In this document: piece by piece, positions 7,711 through 15,623 of the stretch
How positions within the stretch are numbered: the stretch's first letter is position 1
Layout of the letters: every line of letters starts with the position of its first letter
The notes under the pieces: model-generated
Seen by the model: the letters and a program-made list of their open reading frames with translations, nothing else
Database searches by the model: none
Told to the model about the DNA's origin: nothing
Assembly: GCF_012273655.1 (NCBI RefSeq)
Contig: NZ_JAAWWP010000001.1
Coordinates: 682,001 to 746,000, forward strand
Source of the DNA: Streptomyces physcomitrii
GTDB lineage: Bacteria > Actinomycetota > Actinomycetes > Streptomycetales > Streptomycetaceae
DNA length: 64,000 nt
Direction: 5' to 3'
Program-made: the position numbers and the translations under genes

Positions 7711-8864
7711 CCCGCCATCCCTTCGGCTTCGTCCGCACCGGACAGGCCGGACAGCTCCAGTTCCGACTGTCCGGGGTGTTCGTGCTGGTCAGAGGGGGTA
7801 ACCGGACAGCCGGACAGTGCGGACACCTCTTGGGCGCCCTCTGTCCGGGTCCCGGTGTCCGGGTAGTACCGGCCGCCGGGGTCCTTGGTGAGCTGTCCGG
7901 CGTCGGCCATGCGGTTGCAAGTGCGGCGGATCGTGTCCAGGTCGACGTTCGGTAGTTCGCCCGCCATGTCCTTCGGCTTGGCGCCGGGGTGGGCGCGGAC
8001 GTAACGCAGGATCGTGGCGCGGGTGTCGCTGACGGTGTGGTCGGTGACCGGTCCGTCCAACAGGTGCCAGGCGCCGGAGGCGGGTTGGAAGCTGAGGGCG
8101 TACTCGGCTTCGTCGACATCGCGGCCGGTGACGTGCAGGATGCCGTCCGCCTGTCCGCGGGCGCGCTTCAGTACGAGCGTTGCGTCCGCGGCTCCGGCGA
8201 TTCCGTTGGTGCCGGAGACCTCGGTGAGGAAGTCCTCGGAGCCTGCCTTGCGGACGTGGTGCACGAGGACGACAGCAACGCCGTAGTGGTCGGCGAGCCG
8301 TTTGGCGTAGCCGACGGCGACATAGTCCGCGTTGTATGCCGACACCCCTTGCGGCGCGTTCCCGCGCATCTTGGCGAACACGTCGATGACGACCATGCGC
8401 GCGTCGGGGTTGCGCTCCAACCACTGGGCAATGGCCTCCATGCCGCCCTGGGGGAAGGGCGGGCATTCGGTGACCAGGGTGAGCCCGGCGGGGGCTGGCT
8501 GTCCGCCCAAGAGCTTGCCCATGCGGGTCTGGAGACGGCGCGGGGTGTCTTCGAGCGCGAGGTAAAGCACGGGTCCGCCCTGTACGGGCACGGAGTCGAA
8601 CGCCGTGCCTCCGGCCGCGACCGACAGGCCCAGTCCGAGGGAGAGCCAGGACTTGCCGACCTTGGGGGGTCCGGCGAGCACGCTGACGCCTTCGGCGAGG
8701 ATGCCGGGCACGGCCCATTTCGGCTCGGGGAAGTGGGCGGCCATGAGCTGATCAGCCGTCCATGCGGTCCGGGGGCGCTCTCGCTTGGGCGGCGCCGGGC
8801 GTGCTGGCTCGGAGTCGCTGGGCACGGAGTACAGGTGCAGGGGCGGGATGGGGTTAGTGCTCAT
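7707..8864 (-). CDS. RepA-like AAA ATPase (RecA/DnaB-fold helicase), AICE replication
   Basis: 385 residues. After a Pro-rich leader, Walker A GPPKVGKS is at 65-72 and Walker B-like RMVVIDVFAKM at about 155. The segment VVLVHHVRKAGSEDFL..VSGTNGIAGAADATL is typical of AAA_25 RepA-type plasmid helicases. The C-terminal ~110 residues contain a predicted winged helix (ATILRYVRAHPGAKPKDMAGEL) and an acidic tail. The start overlaps the stop of the primase-polymerase gene (ATGA). Together the two would replicate the excised circle, the prim-pol type of AICE replication rather than RepSA rolling-circle. Confidence 0.85.
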   Translation of the reverse strand: MSTNPIPPLHLYSVPSDSEPARPAPPKRERPRTAWTADQLMAAHFPEPKWAVPGILAEGVSVLAGPPKVGKSWLSLGLGLSVAAGGTAFDSVPVQGGPVLYLALEDTPRRLQTRMGKLLGGQPAPAGLTLVTECPPFPQGGMEAIAQWLERNPDARMVVIDVFAKMRGNAPQGVSAYNADYVAVGYAKRLADHYGVAVVLVHHVRKAGSEDFLTEVSGTNGIAGAADATLVLKRARGQADGILHVTGRDVDEAEYALSFQPASGAWHLLDGPVTDHTVSDTRATILRYVRAHPGAKPKDMAGELPNVDLDTIRRTCNRMADAGQLTKDPGGRYYPDTGTRTEGAQEVSALSGCPVTPSDQHEHPGQSELELSGLSGADEAEGMAG

Positions 8865-9760
8865 GCTGCGACCGTCCGGGGGCGTCGTGCCCCGGCTCGC
8901 AGGCCGGAGGCGATGGTGCGCTGTGCCTCACGCTCGCCCTGGCCGACACGAAGCCCGGCGGACAGGAGCCAGCCAGTCACGTCCGCCTCGCTCAGCTCTC
9001 CCCCGGCTACGAGCTGGCCGAGGGCGACGGACGCGAGGTAGAGGCTGGTGTTGTGCTCGTTCTCACCGGAGTTGGTGACGCGGGCCAACTCGCCGTTGAC
9101 TGCGGCGTTCAGGAACGCCGTGCGCCTCCCGTCTCCTCCGAGGGCGACCGTGACCGGTCGCTGCGGAGGCAGCGGCGCCGGGCGCAGCAGTTCGGCGAGC
9201 CAGCCCGGCAGCGGCGCCACAGGAACGTTGTGGACGACCTTGTAGGGGTGCCCGTTGAAAGTGCTGCCCGCGCCGACGACAAGTCCGCCAACAGCACGCG
9301 TGTCGACCTTCCAGCCCAGCCCGCGGGCGCTGTCCCCGGCGGTGTTGCGCAGGGGCTCACCCTCGGGTGCGGCGAAGTACATGTGCGTGCCGCCGCTCCA
9401 TGTGCGGACCGTGTAGGTGTTGCCGGGGAACGGCTGACCGTGGCGCGCGCAGAGCACGGCGAGCACGTCGGCGCCCTCGGTGACCGCGTGCGCGGCCCAG
9501 TCCGCCGACGGAGTGTCGTCGGGGTGCTTGGGCCTGTCCAGGTCGATGACAACCAGGCCGGAAGGGCCGGTGGCGATACCAACGTTGTAGGGGGCATGCG
9601 TCCAACAGCGGGTGATGCGGTCCGGGTCGGTGGTGGCGCGCTGTTCCCACGCGGTGATGGCGGGGCGCTTGTCTCCAGGCCGGAGGGGGAAGACGTGCCA
9701 GTCGCGCGACGCTGCGTCAAGCGCAGCGGCGAGCTGGGCAGAGCCGTCCGGGTACGGCAT
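8861..9760 (-). CDS. Bifunctional DNA primase/polymerase (archaeo-eukaryotic primase fold)
   Basis: 299 residues from ATG 9760, with AGGAG 8 bp upstream. The prim-pol signature is complete: substrate loop FPLRPGDKRPAI (24-35), metal-binding D-L-D at 73-75 in VVIDLDRPKHP, SGGTHMYF at 122-129, and VDTRAVGGLVVGAGS (about 152-166). The C-terminal ~90 residues are helical and likely contact DNA or the helicase. It should prime and extend at the element origin. It directly precedes the RepA-like helicase with a 4-nt overlap, and is preceded by a 33-bp hairpin leader that recurs at the head of the operon (17400-17432). Confidence 0.9.
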   Translation of the reverse strand: MPYPDGSAQLAAALDAASRDWHVFPLRPGDKRPAITAWEQRATTDPDRITRCWTHAPYNVGIATGPSGLVVIDLDRPKHPDDTPSADWAAHAVTEGADVLAVLCARHGQPFPGNTYTVRTWSGGTHMYFAAPEGEPLRNTAGDSARGLGWKVDTRAVGGLVVGAGSTFNGHPYKVVHNVPVAPLPGWLAELLRPAPLPPQRPVTVALGGDGRRTAFLNAAVNGELARVTNSGENEHNTSLYLASVALGQLVAGGELSEADVTGWLLSAGLRVGQGEREAQRTIASGLRAGARRPRTVAA

Positions 9761-9804
9761 GCTGGGGATCTCCTGTTCTGTCTTCGGATGGGCAGGGAGA
9801 ACCG

Positions 9805-9837
9805 CGGCGGCGGGCGACCTTGCTGGGGAGTCCCGCC
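9805..9837 (-). repeat. 33-bp leader repeat with hairpin, copy A (upstream of prim-pol)
   Basis: On the minus strand it forms a GGCGGG/CCCGCC-type stem with a conserved loop containing CCCCAGCAAGG. It is identical over 33 bp to 17400-17432, and the flanking GATGGG-CAGGGAGA is also shared. Both copies lie 40-80 bp upstream of a minus-strand start codon (9760 and 17363). It could be a cis RNA regulator or attenuator, or a protein-binding site. Confidence 0.6.
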
Positions 9838-9849
9838 GCCGCGGCGTTG

Positions 9850-10239
9850 CTACTCGGAGCCGATGTCGTAGCCGAGCGGTCCGAGGGCGCTGTGCGCGCG
9901 GTCCAAGCGGTCGGTGAGGGTCTGTGCGATCAGCACGGCGGAGGCAAGGCCGGAGCGGGCTTCGGCAAGGTGGTCATCCGGCGCACCGTGGTCCGCCGTA
10001 ACCGCCCCGGTCTTGGCGAGCGCCCCCAGGAAGCGGGAGATCTGCTCGAAGCTCTGCGGCAGACGCTGGGTGAGCTGTGCGAGTGAGGCAACCAACGTGT
10101 ACGCGTCGCTGGGGTAGTTCAGCTCTCCCTTGGCGTTCTGGGTGGCGTGGTTGAGGCTGCGGATCGCATCCGCGGCCTGGTTCGCCAGGTCCTGGAGGTG
10201 CGCGTTCGTCATGGTCGGCCTCTCGGTTCGGGGCGTCAT
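9850..10239 (-). CDS. Small helical AICE protein, unknown function
   Basis: 129 residues from ATG 10239, supported by GAAGGAG 6 bp upstream and an ATGA overlap with the stop of the preceding gene. An ATG nine codons later (10212) is a weaker alternative. It is soluble and mainly helical (LANQAADAIRSLNHATQ; LVASLAQLTQRLPQSFEQISRFLGAL; LASAVLIAQTLTDRLDRAHSAL), with no catalytic motif I recognise. Its place directly upstream of prim-pol suggests a replication or regulatory accessory. Confidence 0.6.
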   Translation of the reverse strand: MTPRTERPTMTNAHLQDLANQAADAIRSLNHATQNAKGELNYPSDAYTLVASLAQLTQRLPQSFEQISRFLGALAKTGAVTADHGAPDDHLAEARSGLASAVLIAQTLTDRLDRAHSALGPLGYDIGSE

Positions 10240-11021
10240 GCTGCGTCTCCTTCGGGGGTGTCGCCACCGAGTGGCGGTTGGTGCCACGGCGGCAGACTGT
10301 TCAGGGTGCGAGTGCGCCAGTTGAGGGCGTAGGGCTGGCAGTTGGCGCAGTTCTTGTGCGGGTGGCCGGGCAGGGGCGGTTTGCGGCGTGCGTCGTAGGA
10401 CCAGGCGAGGGAGTCAGCCGATGCGAGGCTGTGTCCGCAGCTGCGCAAGCCGAGGGTCTTGAAACCGAAGCCGTGCAGCCGCAGCCCCTGCGCAGCGAGG
10501 GTCGTGACGATCGCGGCGGCTTCCCCGGTGGCCTGGCGACGGCACACGGAGCCGAGTCCGACGACGGGTTCGGCAGCCAGGTCGACACCGGCCCGTTCGT
10601 AGGCGTCGACGCAGGCAAGGTAGTCGTCCAGCTCCCAGCCTTGGAGGACGGGAATGATGGGCAGGTCTGGGGCCGCGCTGCGCAGGTGAAGGAAGTTGTC
10701 GATCGTGCGCCGCTGGTGTTCGCTCACGCTCAGGCCGGTCAGGCCGGTTATCCAGGGCTCACACATCCAGTCCATCGGAGCGGCCCAGGCCATGCGGCCG
10801 ATCTCGTCACGGAAGCGGCGGACCGCGGCGAGATAGGTGCTGGCGGTGGTCCGCCACTTGCCGTGCATGGACAGTTCGGTGAACCCGCCCGAGTCCAGGG
10901 CCCACGGCGCTATGGCTCGCGGCAGCGTGCGGCGGGTCGCGAGACGGCGGTAGGAGACGAACAGCGGCACATTCGCGGTGCCCAGCCAATGCGGTTGATG
11001 AGTACCGAGGAAGAACCTCAC
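10236..11021 (-). CDS. DpdA/tRNA-guanine transglycosylase-like protein
   Basis: 261 residues from GTG 11021, which overlaps the upstream stop (GTGA). TGT-type landmarks visible are ALDSGGFTEL (41-50; DSGGF is the TGT base-binding motif with its catalytic Asp), APMDWMCE (81-88), VLQGW (125-129), VVGLGSVCRR (153-162), LHGFGFK (182-188) and a C-terminal CANC (225-228) that may bind zinc. The protein is shorter than tRNA-modifying TGTs (~370 aa) and closer to DpdA-like proteins, known or proposed to insert 7-deazaguanines into DNA. No preQ0-synthesis genes or dpdB/C partners are visible here, so it would rely on host precursor or act differently. Confidence 0.65.
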   Translation of the reverse strand: MRFFLGTHQPHWLGTANVPLFVSYRRLATRRTLPRAIAPWALDSGGFTELSMHGKWRTTASTYLAAVRRFRDEIGRMAWAAPMDWMCEPWITGLTGLSVSEHQRRTIDNFLHLRSAAPDLPIIPVLQGWELDDYLACVDAYERAGVDLAAEPVVGLGSVCRRQATGEAAAIVTTLAAQGLRLHGFGFKTLGLRSCGHSLASADSLAWSYDARRKPPLPGHPHKNCANCQPYALNWRTRTLNSLPPWHQPPLGGDTPEGDAA

Positions 11022-11626
11022 CGGGCCTGCCTTTCCTCGACGGCGGGCAGCTGTGGGAGCCCCGCCCGGTTGAGCGCCTGCGGGTCGAAGCCGGGCAGCG
11101 CAGCGCGGGTGACAAGGGCCTGTGCGAGCTGTTCGGCGTAGGCGGCACCGGTGCGGGCCACCTCGATCTGTGTGGTGGCACGGAGGGTTTCGACGCGTTC
11201 GATGTGGGCGCGTTCCTCGCGGCGATCGGTCACGTGCCGCTCGTACGCCACGCGCTCCCGCCGGTCGGTGCGCCAGTACCGGGCGGCGAGCCCGTAGGCA
11301 ACAGCGGTCGTGAGCGCCCACAGCAGCAGCGGCAGGGACAGCCCGTCGGCGTATCCGGCGACCCCGGCCAGGGCGAGCCCGCCGGAGGCGGCGAACGCAG
11401 TCCCGGCGAGCACGCCGTCACCGGAGCGACCGAGGGAGGCGCAGGCGCCGGCCGCAGCGGCTCCGAGGGACAGCACGGTCATGAGCACGGCGTTGCCGAG
11501 GGAGTGTTCGGCGCCGTTGACGTTCCAGATACGGGCCAAGATGAGCACGGTGGACGTGGCGACGGCGGGCGCCGCCTTGGGCGCGATGATGCCGAGCCAG
11601 TGCCGGGCGATGATCTGTTCGTTCAT
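11018..11626 (-). CDS. AICE membrane protein with coiled C-terminus
   Basis: 202 residues from ATG 11626, with GAGGAG 7 bp upstream; longer in-frame starts run through the two neighbouring genes. The N-terminal 115 residues hold about four hydrophobic helices (VATSTVLILARIWN; NAVLMTVLSLGAAAAGACASL; GTAFAASGGLALAGVAGYADG; LPLLLWALTTAVAYGLAA). A long charged helix follows (YWRTDRRERVAYERHVTDRR...) with a cytoplasmic tail. The position among spd-like genes suggests a role in plasmid spread between hyphal compartments. No catalytic motif seen. Confidence 0.6.
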   Translation of the reverse strand: MNEQIIARHWLGIIAPKAAPAVATSTVLILARIWNVNGAEHSLGNAVLMTVLSLGAAAAGACASLGRSGDGVLAGTAFAASGGLALAGVAGYADGLSLPLLLWALTTAVAYGLAARYWRTDRRERVAYERHVTDRREERAHIERVETLRATTQIEVARTGAAYAEQLAQALVTRAALPGFDPQALNRAGLPQLPAVEERQAR

Positions 11627-11637
11627 GGCCGGACTCC

Positions 11638-11826
11638 TCAGAGACTCTGGATGGCGTCGATGACGGCGGCGGTGAGTTCGTTGATGGGGCCGGATGCGCC
11701 GGTGGAGGCGAGGAAGAAGCCGAAGGCGGCGGCGGTGAACGCGGAGCCGTAGCCGAGGGACTTGGAGCGCAGCAGGAAGAACAGAACGAGTCCGAACAGA
11801 GCCACGAGCGAGACGGTGACAGCCAC
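11638..11826 (-). CDS. Small SpdC/SpdD-like hydrophobic protein
   Basis: 62 residues from GTG 11826, supported by AGGAGG 6 bp upstream. It contains two membrane helices (VTVSLVALFGLVLFFLL and YGSAFTAAAFGFFLASTG) and a short C-terminal helix (INELTAAVIDAIQSL). Very small hydrophobic proteins of this kind (spd genes) accompany traB in Streptomyces plasmids and influence pock size. The assignment rests on size, topology and context. Confidence 0.6.
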   Translation of the reverse strand: MAVTVSLVALFGLVLFFLLRSKSLGYGSAFTAAAFGFFLASTGASGPINELTAAVIDAIQSL

Positions 11827-11861
11827 GGGCGGAACCTCCTTCGAGTGGTGCGTACGGGTGG

Positions 11862-12113
11862 TCAGTTGGTGCCTTCGCGGTAGATCCGCTGGGCACGGTT
11901 GAAGAGCCACCGCCCGGCGCGTATGCGCTTGCCGGTGGCCTTGCAGCGGCGGCAGCTCTTGCCGCGCTTGGGGCGTCCCTTGCGGTCAGTGGTGGTGGCG
12001 AAGCCGAAGCCGTTGCACGTGCGGCAGGTGCCGAACGGGCTGGCCGCACACAGAGCGCTGTAACCGAGCGTGACGAGCATCAGGCAGGCGACAGCAAGGG
12101 CGATGAGGGTCAT
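11862..12113 (-). CDS. Membrane-anchored DnaJ-type zinc-finger protein
   Basis: 83 residues. An N-terminal membrane helix (LIALAVACLMLVTLGYSALCA) is followed by CRTCNGFGF and CRRCKATGK, two CxxCxGxG-type zinc-binding repeats as in the DnaJ cysteine-rich domain. The C-terminus is basic (RAGRWLFNRAQRIYR). It starts the group of small membrane genes downstream of traB and the candidate clt repeats. Role in transfer is inferred. Confidence 0.65.
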   Translation of the reverse strand: MTLIALAVACLMLVTLGYSALCAASPFGTCRTCNGFGFATTTDRKGRPKRGKSCRRCKATGKRIRAGRWLFNRAQRIYREGTN

Positions 12114-12154
12114 CGGGGGCCCTTTCTCGGGGTTTCCGGGGTTTTCGCAGGTGG

Positions 12155-12241
12155 GGTGCTATCCGCTAGATGGCAGATCAGGTGCTATGCGGGGTGCTAG
12201 CGGGGGTGCTACCGGTAGCAGGTGAGCCCGCTACCGGTAGC
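12155..12241. repeat. GGTGCTA iterons and GCTACCGGTAGC palindromes: candidate clt (transfer locus)
   Basis: GGTGCTA occurs at 12155, 12181, 12193 and 12205 (the last three exactly 12 bp apart). The palindrome GCTACCGGTAGC occurs at 12208-12219 and 12230-12241. The cluster lies immediately 3' of traB (stop at 12254). In pSVH1 and pIJ101 the clt site, made of short direct repeats read by the TraB winged helix, lies at or near the 3' end of the tra gene. An origin of replication is the alternative. Confidence 0.6.
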
Positions 12242-12253
12242 TGTCCGGCGGGG

Positions 12254-14509
12254 CTAGGCGGCACCCCGGTTTTCGTCACGCTCCGCAATTGCCTTCGTGA
12301 CGTCATCGCGGACGATGCCGCGGCGCGTGGTGCGCTCGCCGTCGTCGGTCGTCCCAGCCACGCCGGTGGTCTTGATGCCATGCGGCTTGAGCGCGCTGGT
12401 GACGTTCTCGCCCTTCCAGCCGCCGTAGACCTCCGGCCGCAGCTCCGTGAGCCGGGCGGCGATCCGCTCGTTCCATACGCGCTTCTCCGACGGCGGCACG
12501 ACCGCGGCCACGTCGGCAAGCAGGTCGTACGACGGTCCCGACGTGCTGTCCGTGTCTTCCCCGAGGGCATGCCCGGACAGGGTGCCTTCGGCCTTGCGCA
12601 GGGCGAGCGCGCGCTGAGCGATGGCGTTGGTGGCCGGGTCGTCCAGGTAGGCGGTGCGCACCACCACCGGGAGCGCGGTGGCGCCGGCGAGGTAGCCGTT
12701 ACCGGCGTCGATCTCCGGACGGAACGACGTGGCGCGCACGCCGTTCTTGTACGCGCTCGTACCGAGGATCATGTCGTTCTCGACCTGTCCGGCGACCTTG
12801 AGAGCAAAGCGGATGGAGACGTTGCCGCTGATGCCCGTCGGAAGCGAGTCCTTGTCGGGCCGCTGCGTGGCCAGCACGAGGATTACACCCAGGGCACGAC
12901 CGAGCTTGATGATGAACTCCGCATCGTCACCAGCCTGTTTGCCGTACTTGGGGTGGGCGAACAGGTTCTGGCACTCGTCGAACACACCGACCAGCGGCCA
13001 CAGCTTCAGCGAGCGCTTGTCAGCGATGGCGCGGGTGACGCGCTTGTCCGGGCACAGATCCCGCGGCAGCTTCTTGATAGCCGCGGCACGGCGCATGACT
13101 TCCTCGCGCAGCAACTTCAGGGAGTCGGCCGCGTACCGGATCGAGTCGTCGTCGATGCCGGAGACGAACCGGTGGCTGACGCATTCGAGGGAGTCCAGGT
13201 CGCCGGTTCCCTTGTTCTCGTGCAGCCACAGTTCCACGCTCGGGTCAAGCGCGGCGCCGCAGGCCAGCACGCGCACGGAGGCGGTCTTGCCCTGGCCGGG
13301 CAGCGAGCCGACCAGGATGTTGTGCTGGATCATCGGTACGGACTGGGCACGGCCGCGCGGGTCGATGCCGAACGGGACGCGCTTGAAAATGTCGTGCTTG
13401 CGGACGTTGGCGAGCGCCCACTTCACGGTGCCGGTCTTGGACAGGTCCCGGTCACCGACCCACAGGATGAGCCGTCCCTCGTGCTCGTTGGGGTCGGCGT
13501 CCGGCCACACGCAGCCCAGCGGGCGGCGCAGGCCGGAGGCGAGCCGGGCACGCCGGTCGGCCACGTCTGCGACGGTCACGCCCAACGGCAGGTCGATGTC
13601 AGCGCGCCAGCCCGGCCCCTCACGGGTGATGGGGGCGACGAACCGGATGCCGTCCTGTCCCTTGGCGACCGCCGATGCAATCTGCCCGATGCCGATGGAC
13701 GCCATGGCCTTGACCACGATGTCGCTGGTGAGCTTCTGCACCTCGGTCTTGATGACCGCGCGGGTAGCCAGCGGCGCATCCGCCGGCGCCCTCAGCCAGC
13801 CCAGCGTCAGCACGGTGACCGCAGCGGCGATGACCTGTGTCATCAGCTCCGCCCCGAACACCAGGAACAGGCCCACGACCAGGGCGAACAGTCCGCCAAG
13901 GAACGTGAGGAGCATCCGCAGGCGTACCCGGCGGTCCCGCTGCCGAGACAGCTTCAGGTACAGCTCGGAGTTCTCGCGGCGCGCCTCTGCCTGCCGCAGC
14001 GGCTCGCCCTCCGCGTCGACCGCCCAACGGCCGACCCTGCCCAAGGCGTTGACCAGGCCGCTCGGGGAGCGCCAGATGAGCTTGGGCACGTACAGGAACG
14101 GCACGCGGACCGCGTGGAAGGCGATGGTGTGCCAGACGTGCCCGGCCAGCCAGCCCATCGCGTCCTTGAACTCCGCGCCCGACTTCATCCACACCGGGAT
14201 GATGTCCAGCCGCTTGGAGTCGCGGATGCGGTCGATCAGACCGGGGCCCGACCGAGTCGGCGCCGGACGGTCGACCAGAGCCGGGCCGGAGTCGTCCGAC
14301 TCCCCCGTCTCCGAGTCGGCCGACTCGGTCGGCTTCGGGTCGCCCGACCGGTCGGGCGCGGAGTCGGGCGACGCGTCGGGGGTGCCGTCGGCCGACTCAG
14401 TACGGGCCGACCGCGCCTTGTCCAGGTCGACCACGTCGCCCTTGGAGTCGGCGCCCATCTCGGCTTCGAGCCTGTTGAACAGTTCGTTGTCGTCGTCGGG
14501 GTGTTTCAC
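12254..14509 (-). CDS. traB: TraB-type FtsK/SpoIIIE DNA translocase for conjugal transfer
   Basis: 751 residues from GTG 14509 with GAAGGA upstream. Order: acidic N-terminus rich in ES/DS (about 30-80); amphipathic region; two membrane helices (about 199-238); motor domain with Walker A GSLPGQGKT (401-409), Walker B LVGVFDECQ (506-514) and LATQRPD (546-552); then a C-terminal ~110-residue DNA-recognition region. It should pump double-stranded plasmid DNA between mycelia as a hexamer. A strong hairpin (14534-14579) sits in its leader and candidate recognition repeats lie just past its 3' end. Confidence 0.93.
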   Translation of the reverse strand: MKHPDDDNELFNRLEAEMGADSKGDVVDLDKARSARTESADGTPDASPDSAPDRSGDPKPTESADSETGESDDSGPALVDRPAPTRSGPGLIDRIRDSKRLDIIPVWMKSGAEFKDAMGWLAGHVWHTIAFHAVRVPFLYVPKLIWRSPSGLVNALGRVGRWAVDAEGEPLRQAEARRENSELYLKLSRQRDRRVRLRMLLTFLGGLFALVVGLFLVFGAELMTQVIAAAVTVLTLGWLRAPADAPLATRAVIKTEVQKLTSDIVVKAMASIGIGQIASAVAKGQDGIRFVAPITREGPGWRADIDLPLGVTVADVADRRARLASGLRRPLGCVWPDADPNEHEGRLILWVGDRDLSKTGTVKWALANVRKHDIFKRVPFGIDPRGRAQSVPMIQHNILVGSLPGQGKTASVRVLACGAALDPSVELWLHENKGTGDLDSLECVSHRFVSGIDDDSIRYAADSLKLLREEVMRRAAAIKKLPRDLCPDKRVTRAIADKRSLKLWPLVGVFDECQNLFAHPKYGKQAGDDAEFIIKLGRALGVILVLATQRPDKDSLPTGISGNVSIRFALKVAGQVENDMILGTSAYKNGVRATSFRPEIDAGNGYLAGATALPVVVRTAYLDDPATNAIAQRALALRKAEGTLSGHALGEDTDSTSGPSYDLLADVAAVVPPSEKRVWNERIAARLTELRPEVYGGWKGENVTSALKPHGIKTTGVAGTTDDGERTTRRGIVRDDVTKAIAERDENRGAA

Positions 14510-14533
14510 TTGGGTTCCTTCTCTCGGGAGGGA

Positions 14534-14579
14534 TACGGGGCCCGGCCGCTGCTTTGGTCGGTTGAGACCGGGCCCCGTA
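14534..14579 (-). terminator. Strong hairpin between the zinc-binding gene and traB
   Basis: TACGGGGCCCGG (14534-14545) pairs perfectly with CCGGGCCCCGTA (14568-14579). It lies after the stop of the 14590 gene and 25 bp before traB. It may attenuate read-through into traB or end the upstream operon segment. Confidence 0.7.
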
Positions 14580-14589
14580 CGAACGTGGG

Positions 14590-14973
14590 TTAGGCGGCGC
14601 GCTGGTCTTCGGGGTAGGCGCAGGGGACGCACACCCCAAGCGAGGTCGGGATGCAGTAGCTGTAGGTCAACCGGCACTGCGGGCAGGTGCGGCGGGCGAG
14701 CATCGCCAGAGCGAGCGCGCCCCACTTGCGCGAGGTCATCGGCCGGACCGGCTTCGCACAGTCGATGCGGTAGAGGTAGGCGACCTGAACGCCGGACTTG
14801 CGGCCCCCGTGGCGGCGCATCACCTGCGCGGCGACCGGCTGCCCGCCCGGCCGAAGCCCCTTCTCACGCAGCTGGCGGCGGGTGGCATAGCCGTCCGGGG
14901 CGAACCGCCACGGGAACGTGGGGATGCCGAACCGGGTCCCGTCCGGGTCGAAGCACTTGGCGTACGTCGACAT
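14590..14973 (-). CDS. RRQRL-motif zinc-binding AICE protein
   Basis: 127 residues. YATRRQLREKGLRPGGQ (about 29-45) is the RRQ(R)L-type motif that names a family conserved in Streptomyces AICEs. CPQC and CVPC near the C-terminus (about 97-118) form a likely zinc knuckle. Its ATG shares one base with the stop of the upstream GGDEF gene (TGATG). Biochemical role is unknown; it always travels with transfer genes as far as I recall. Confidence 0.65.
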   Translation of the reverse strand: MSTYAKCFDPDGTRFGIPTFPWRFAPDGYATRRQLREKGLRPGGQPVAAQVMRRHGGRKSGVQVAYLYRIDCAKPVRPMTSRKWGALALAMLARRTCPQCRLTYSYCIPTSLGVCVPCAYPEDQRAA

Positions 14974-15623
14974 CAGGCAGCCACCCCTACGACCGGAGCG
15001 TCCGAGCGGGCGCCGGTACGGCCTGCGCGCCGTCCGGTGACGGTGGCGAACAGCCGACCCAGCCCCGCACGGCGGGTACCGGCGCGAGCCTGCTTGGCCG
15101 CGTACATCGCCTCATCCGCACGACGCAGCAGCGCGGACAGGTCGTCATCGGGGAAGTCGGCGGCACGCACCCAGCCGAGAGCGACCGTGGTGTGTACGTC
15201 GGGGTCCTGGCCGTCGACCGGGCGAGCGAGCACGCCGTGCAGCACGGCGAGCATGTCTCCAGCGGTGCCGTGGTCGTCGATCAGGACGGCAGCGAACTCA
15301 TCGCCCCCGAGCCGCCCGGCCACCCCGGACCGGCCGACGTGGTGGGCGAGCCGGTCCGCTGTCGCCTTCAACAGCCCGTCCCCGGCCGCGTGCCCGAAGG
15401 TGTCGTTGATCTGCTTGAACTTGTCGACGTCGGCGAGCACCACCACCGCGCGCGGGTCCCTCAACAGGGCGGTGGCGCGGCGAGTGAATCCCTCGCGCGT
15501 CCGGAGCCCGGTCAGCGGGTCACGACGGGCGACGTTCAGGCGCCGCCGCAGCCACAACGTGTGGGCCGTCCAGCCGGAGGCGACCGGAGCCGCCGCGGCC
15601 AGCATGGTCATCAGGGTGTTCAT
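14973..15623 (-). CDS. GGDEF-domain protein (putative diguanylate cyclase)
   Basis: 216 residues. An N-terminal hydrophobic helix (about 5-25) probably anchors it. A full GGDEF domain follows: RDPLTGLRTREGF (34-46), VVLADVDKFKQINDTFGH (61-78), RLGGDEF (104-110). The inhibitory I-site RxxD five residues upstream is absent (RSGV), so feedback inhibition is not expected. A C-terminal basic tail follows. It would make c-di-GMP, which in Streptomyces controls BldD and the onset of sporulation, so the element may influence host development. Its ATG at 15623 overlaps the DUF2637 stop (ATGA). Confidence 0.85.
   Translation of the reverse strand: MNTLMTMLAAAAPVASGWTAHTLWLRRRLNVARRDPLTGLRTREGFTRRATALLRDPRAVVVLADVDKFKQINDTFGHAAGDGLLKATADRLAHHVGRSGVAGRLGGDEFAAVLIDDHGTAGDMLAVLHGVLARPVDGQDPDVHTTVALGWVRAADFPDDDLSALLRRADEAMYAAKQARAGTRRAGLGRLFATVTGRRAGRTGARSDAPVVGVAA

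Noticed and set aside
12155..12241. CRISPR array at the GGTGCTA repeats
   Set aside because: Repeats are 7 bp with 5-19 bp spacing and no cas genes are present anywhere in the window.
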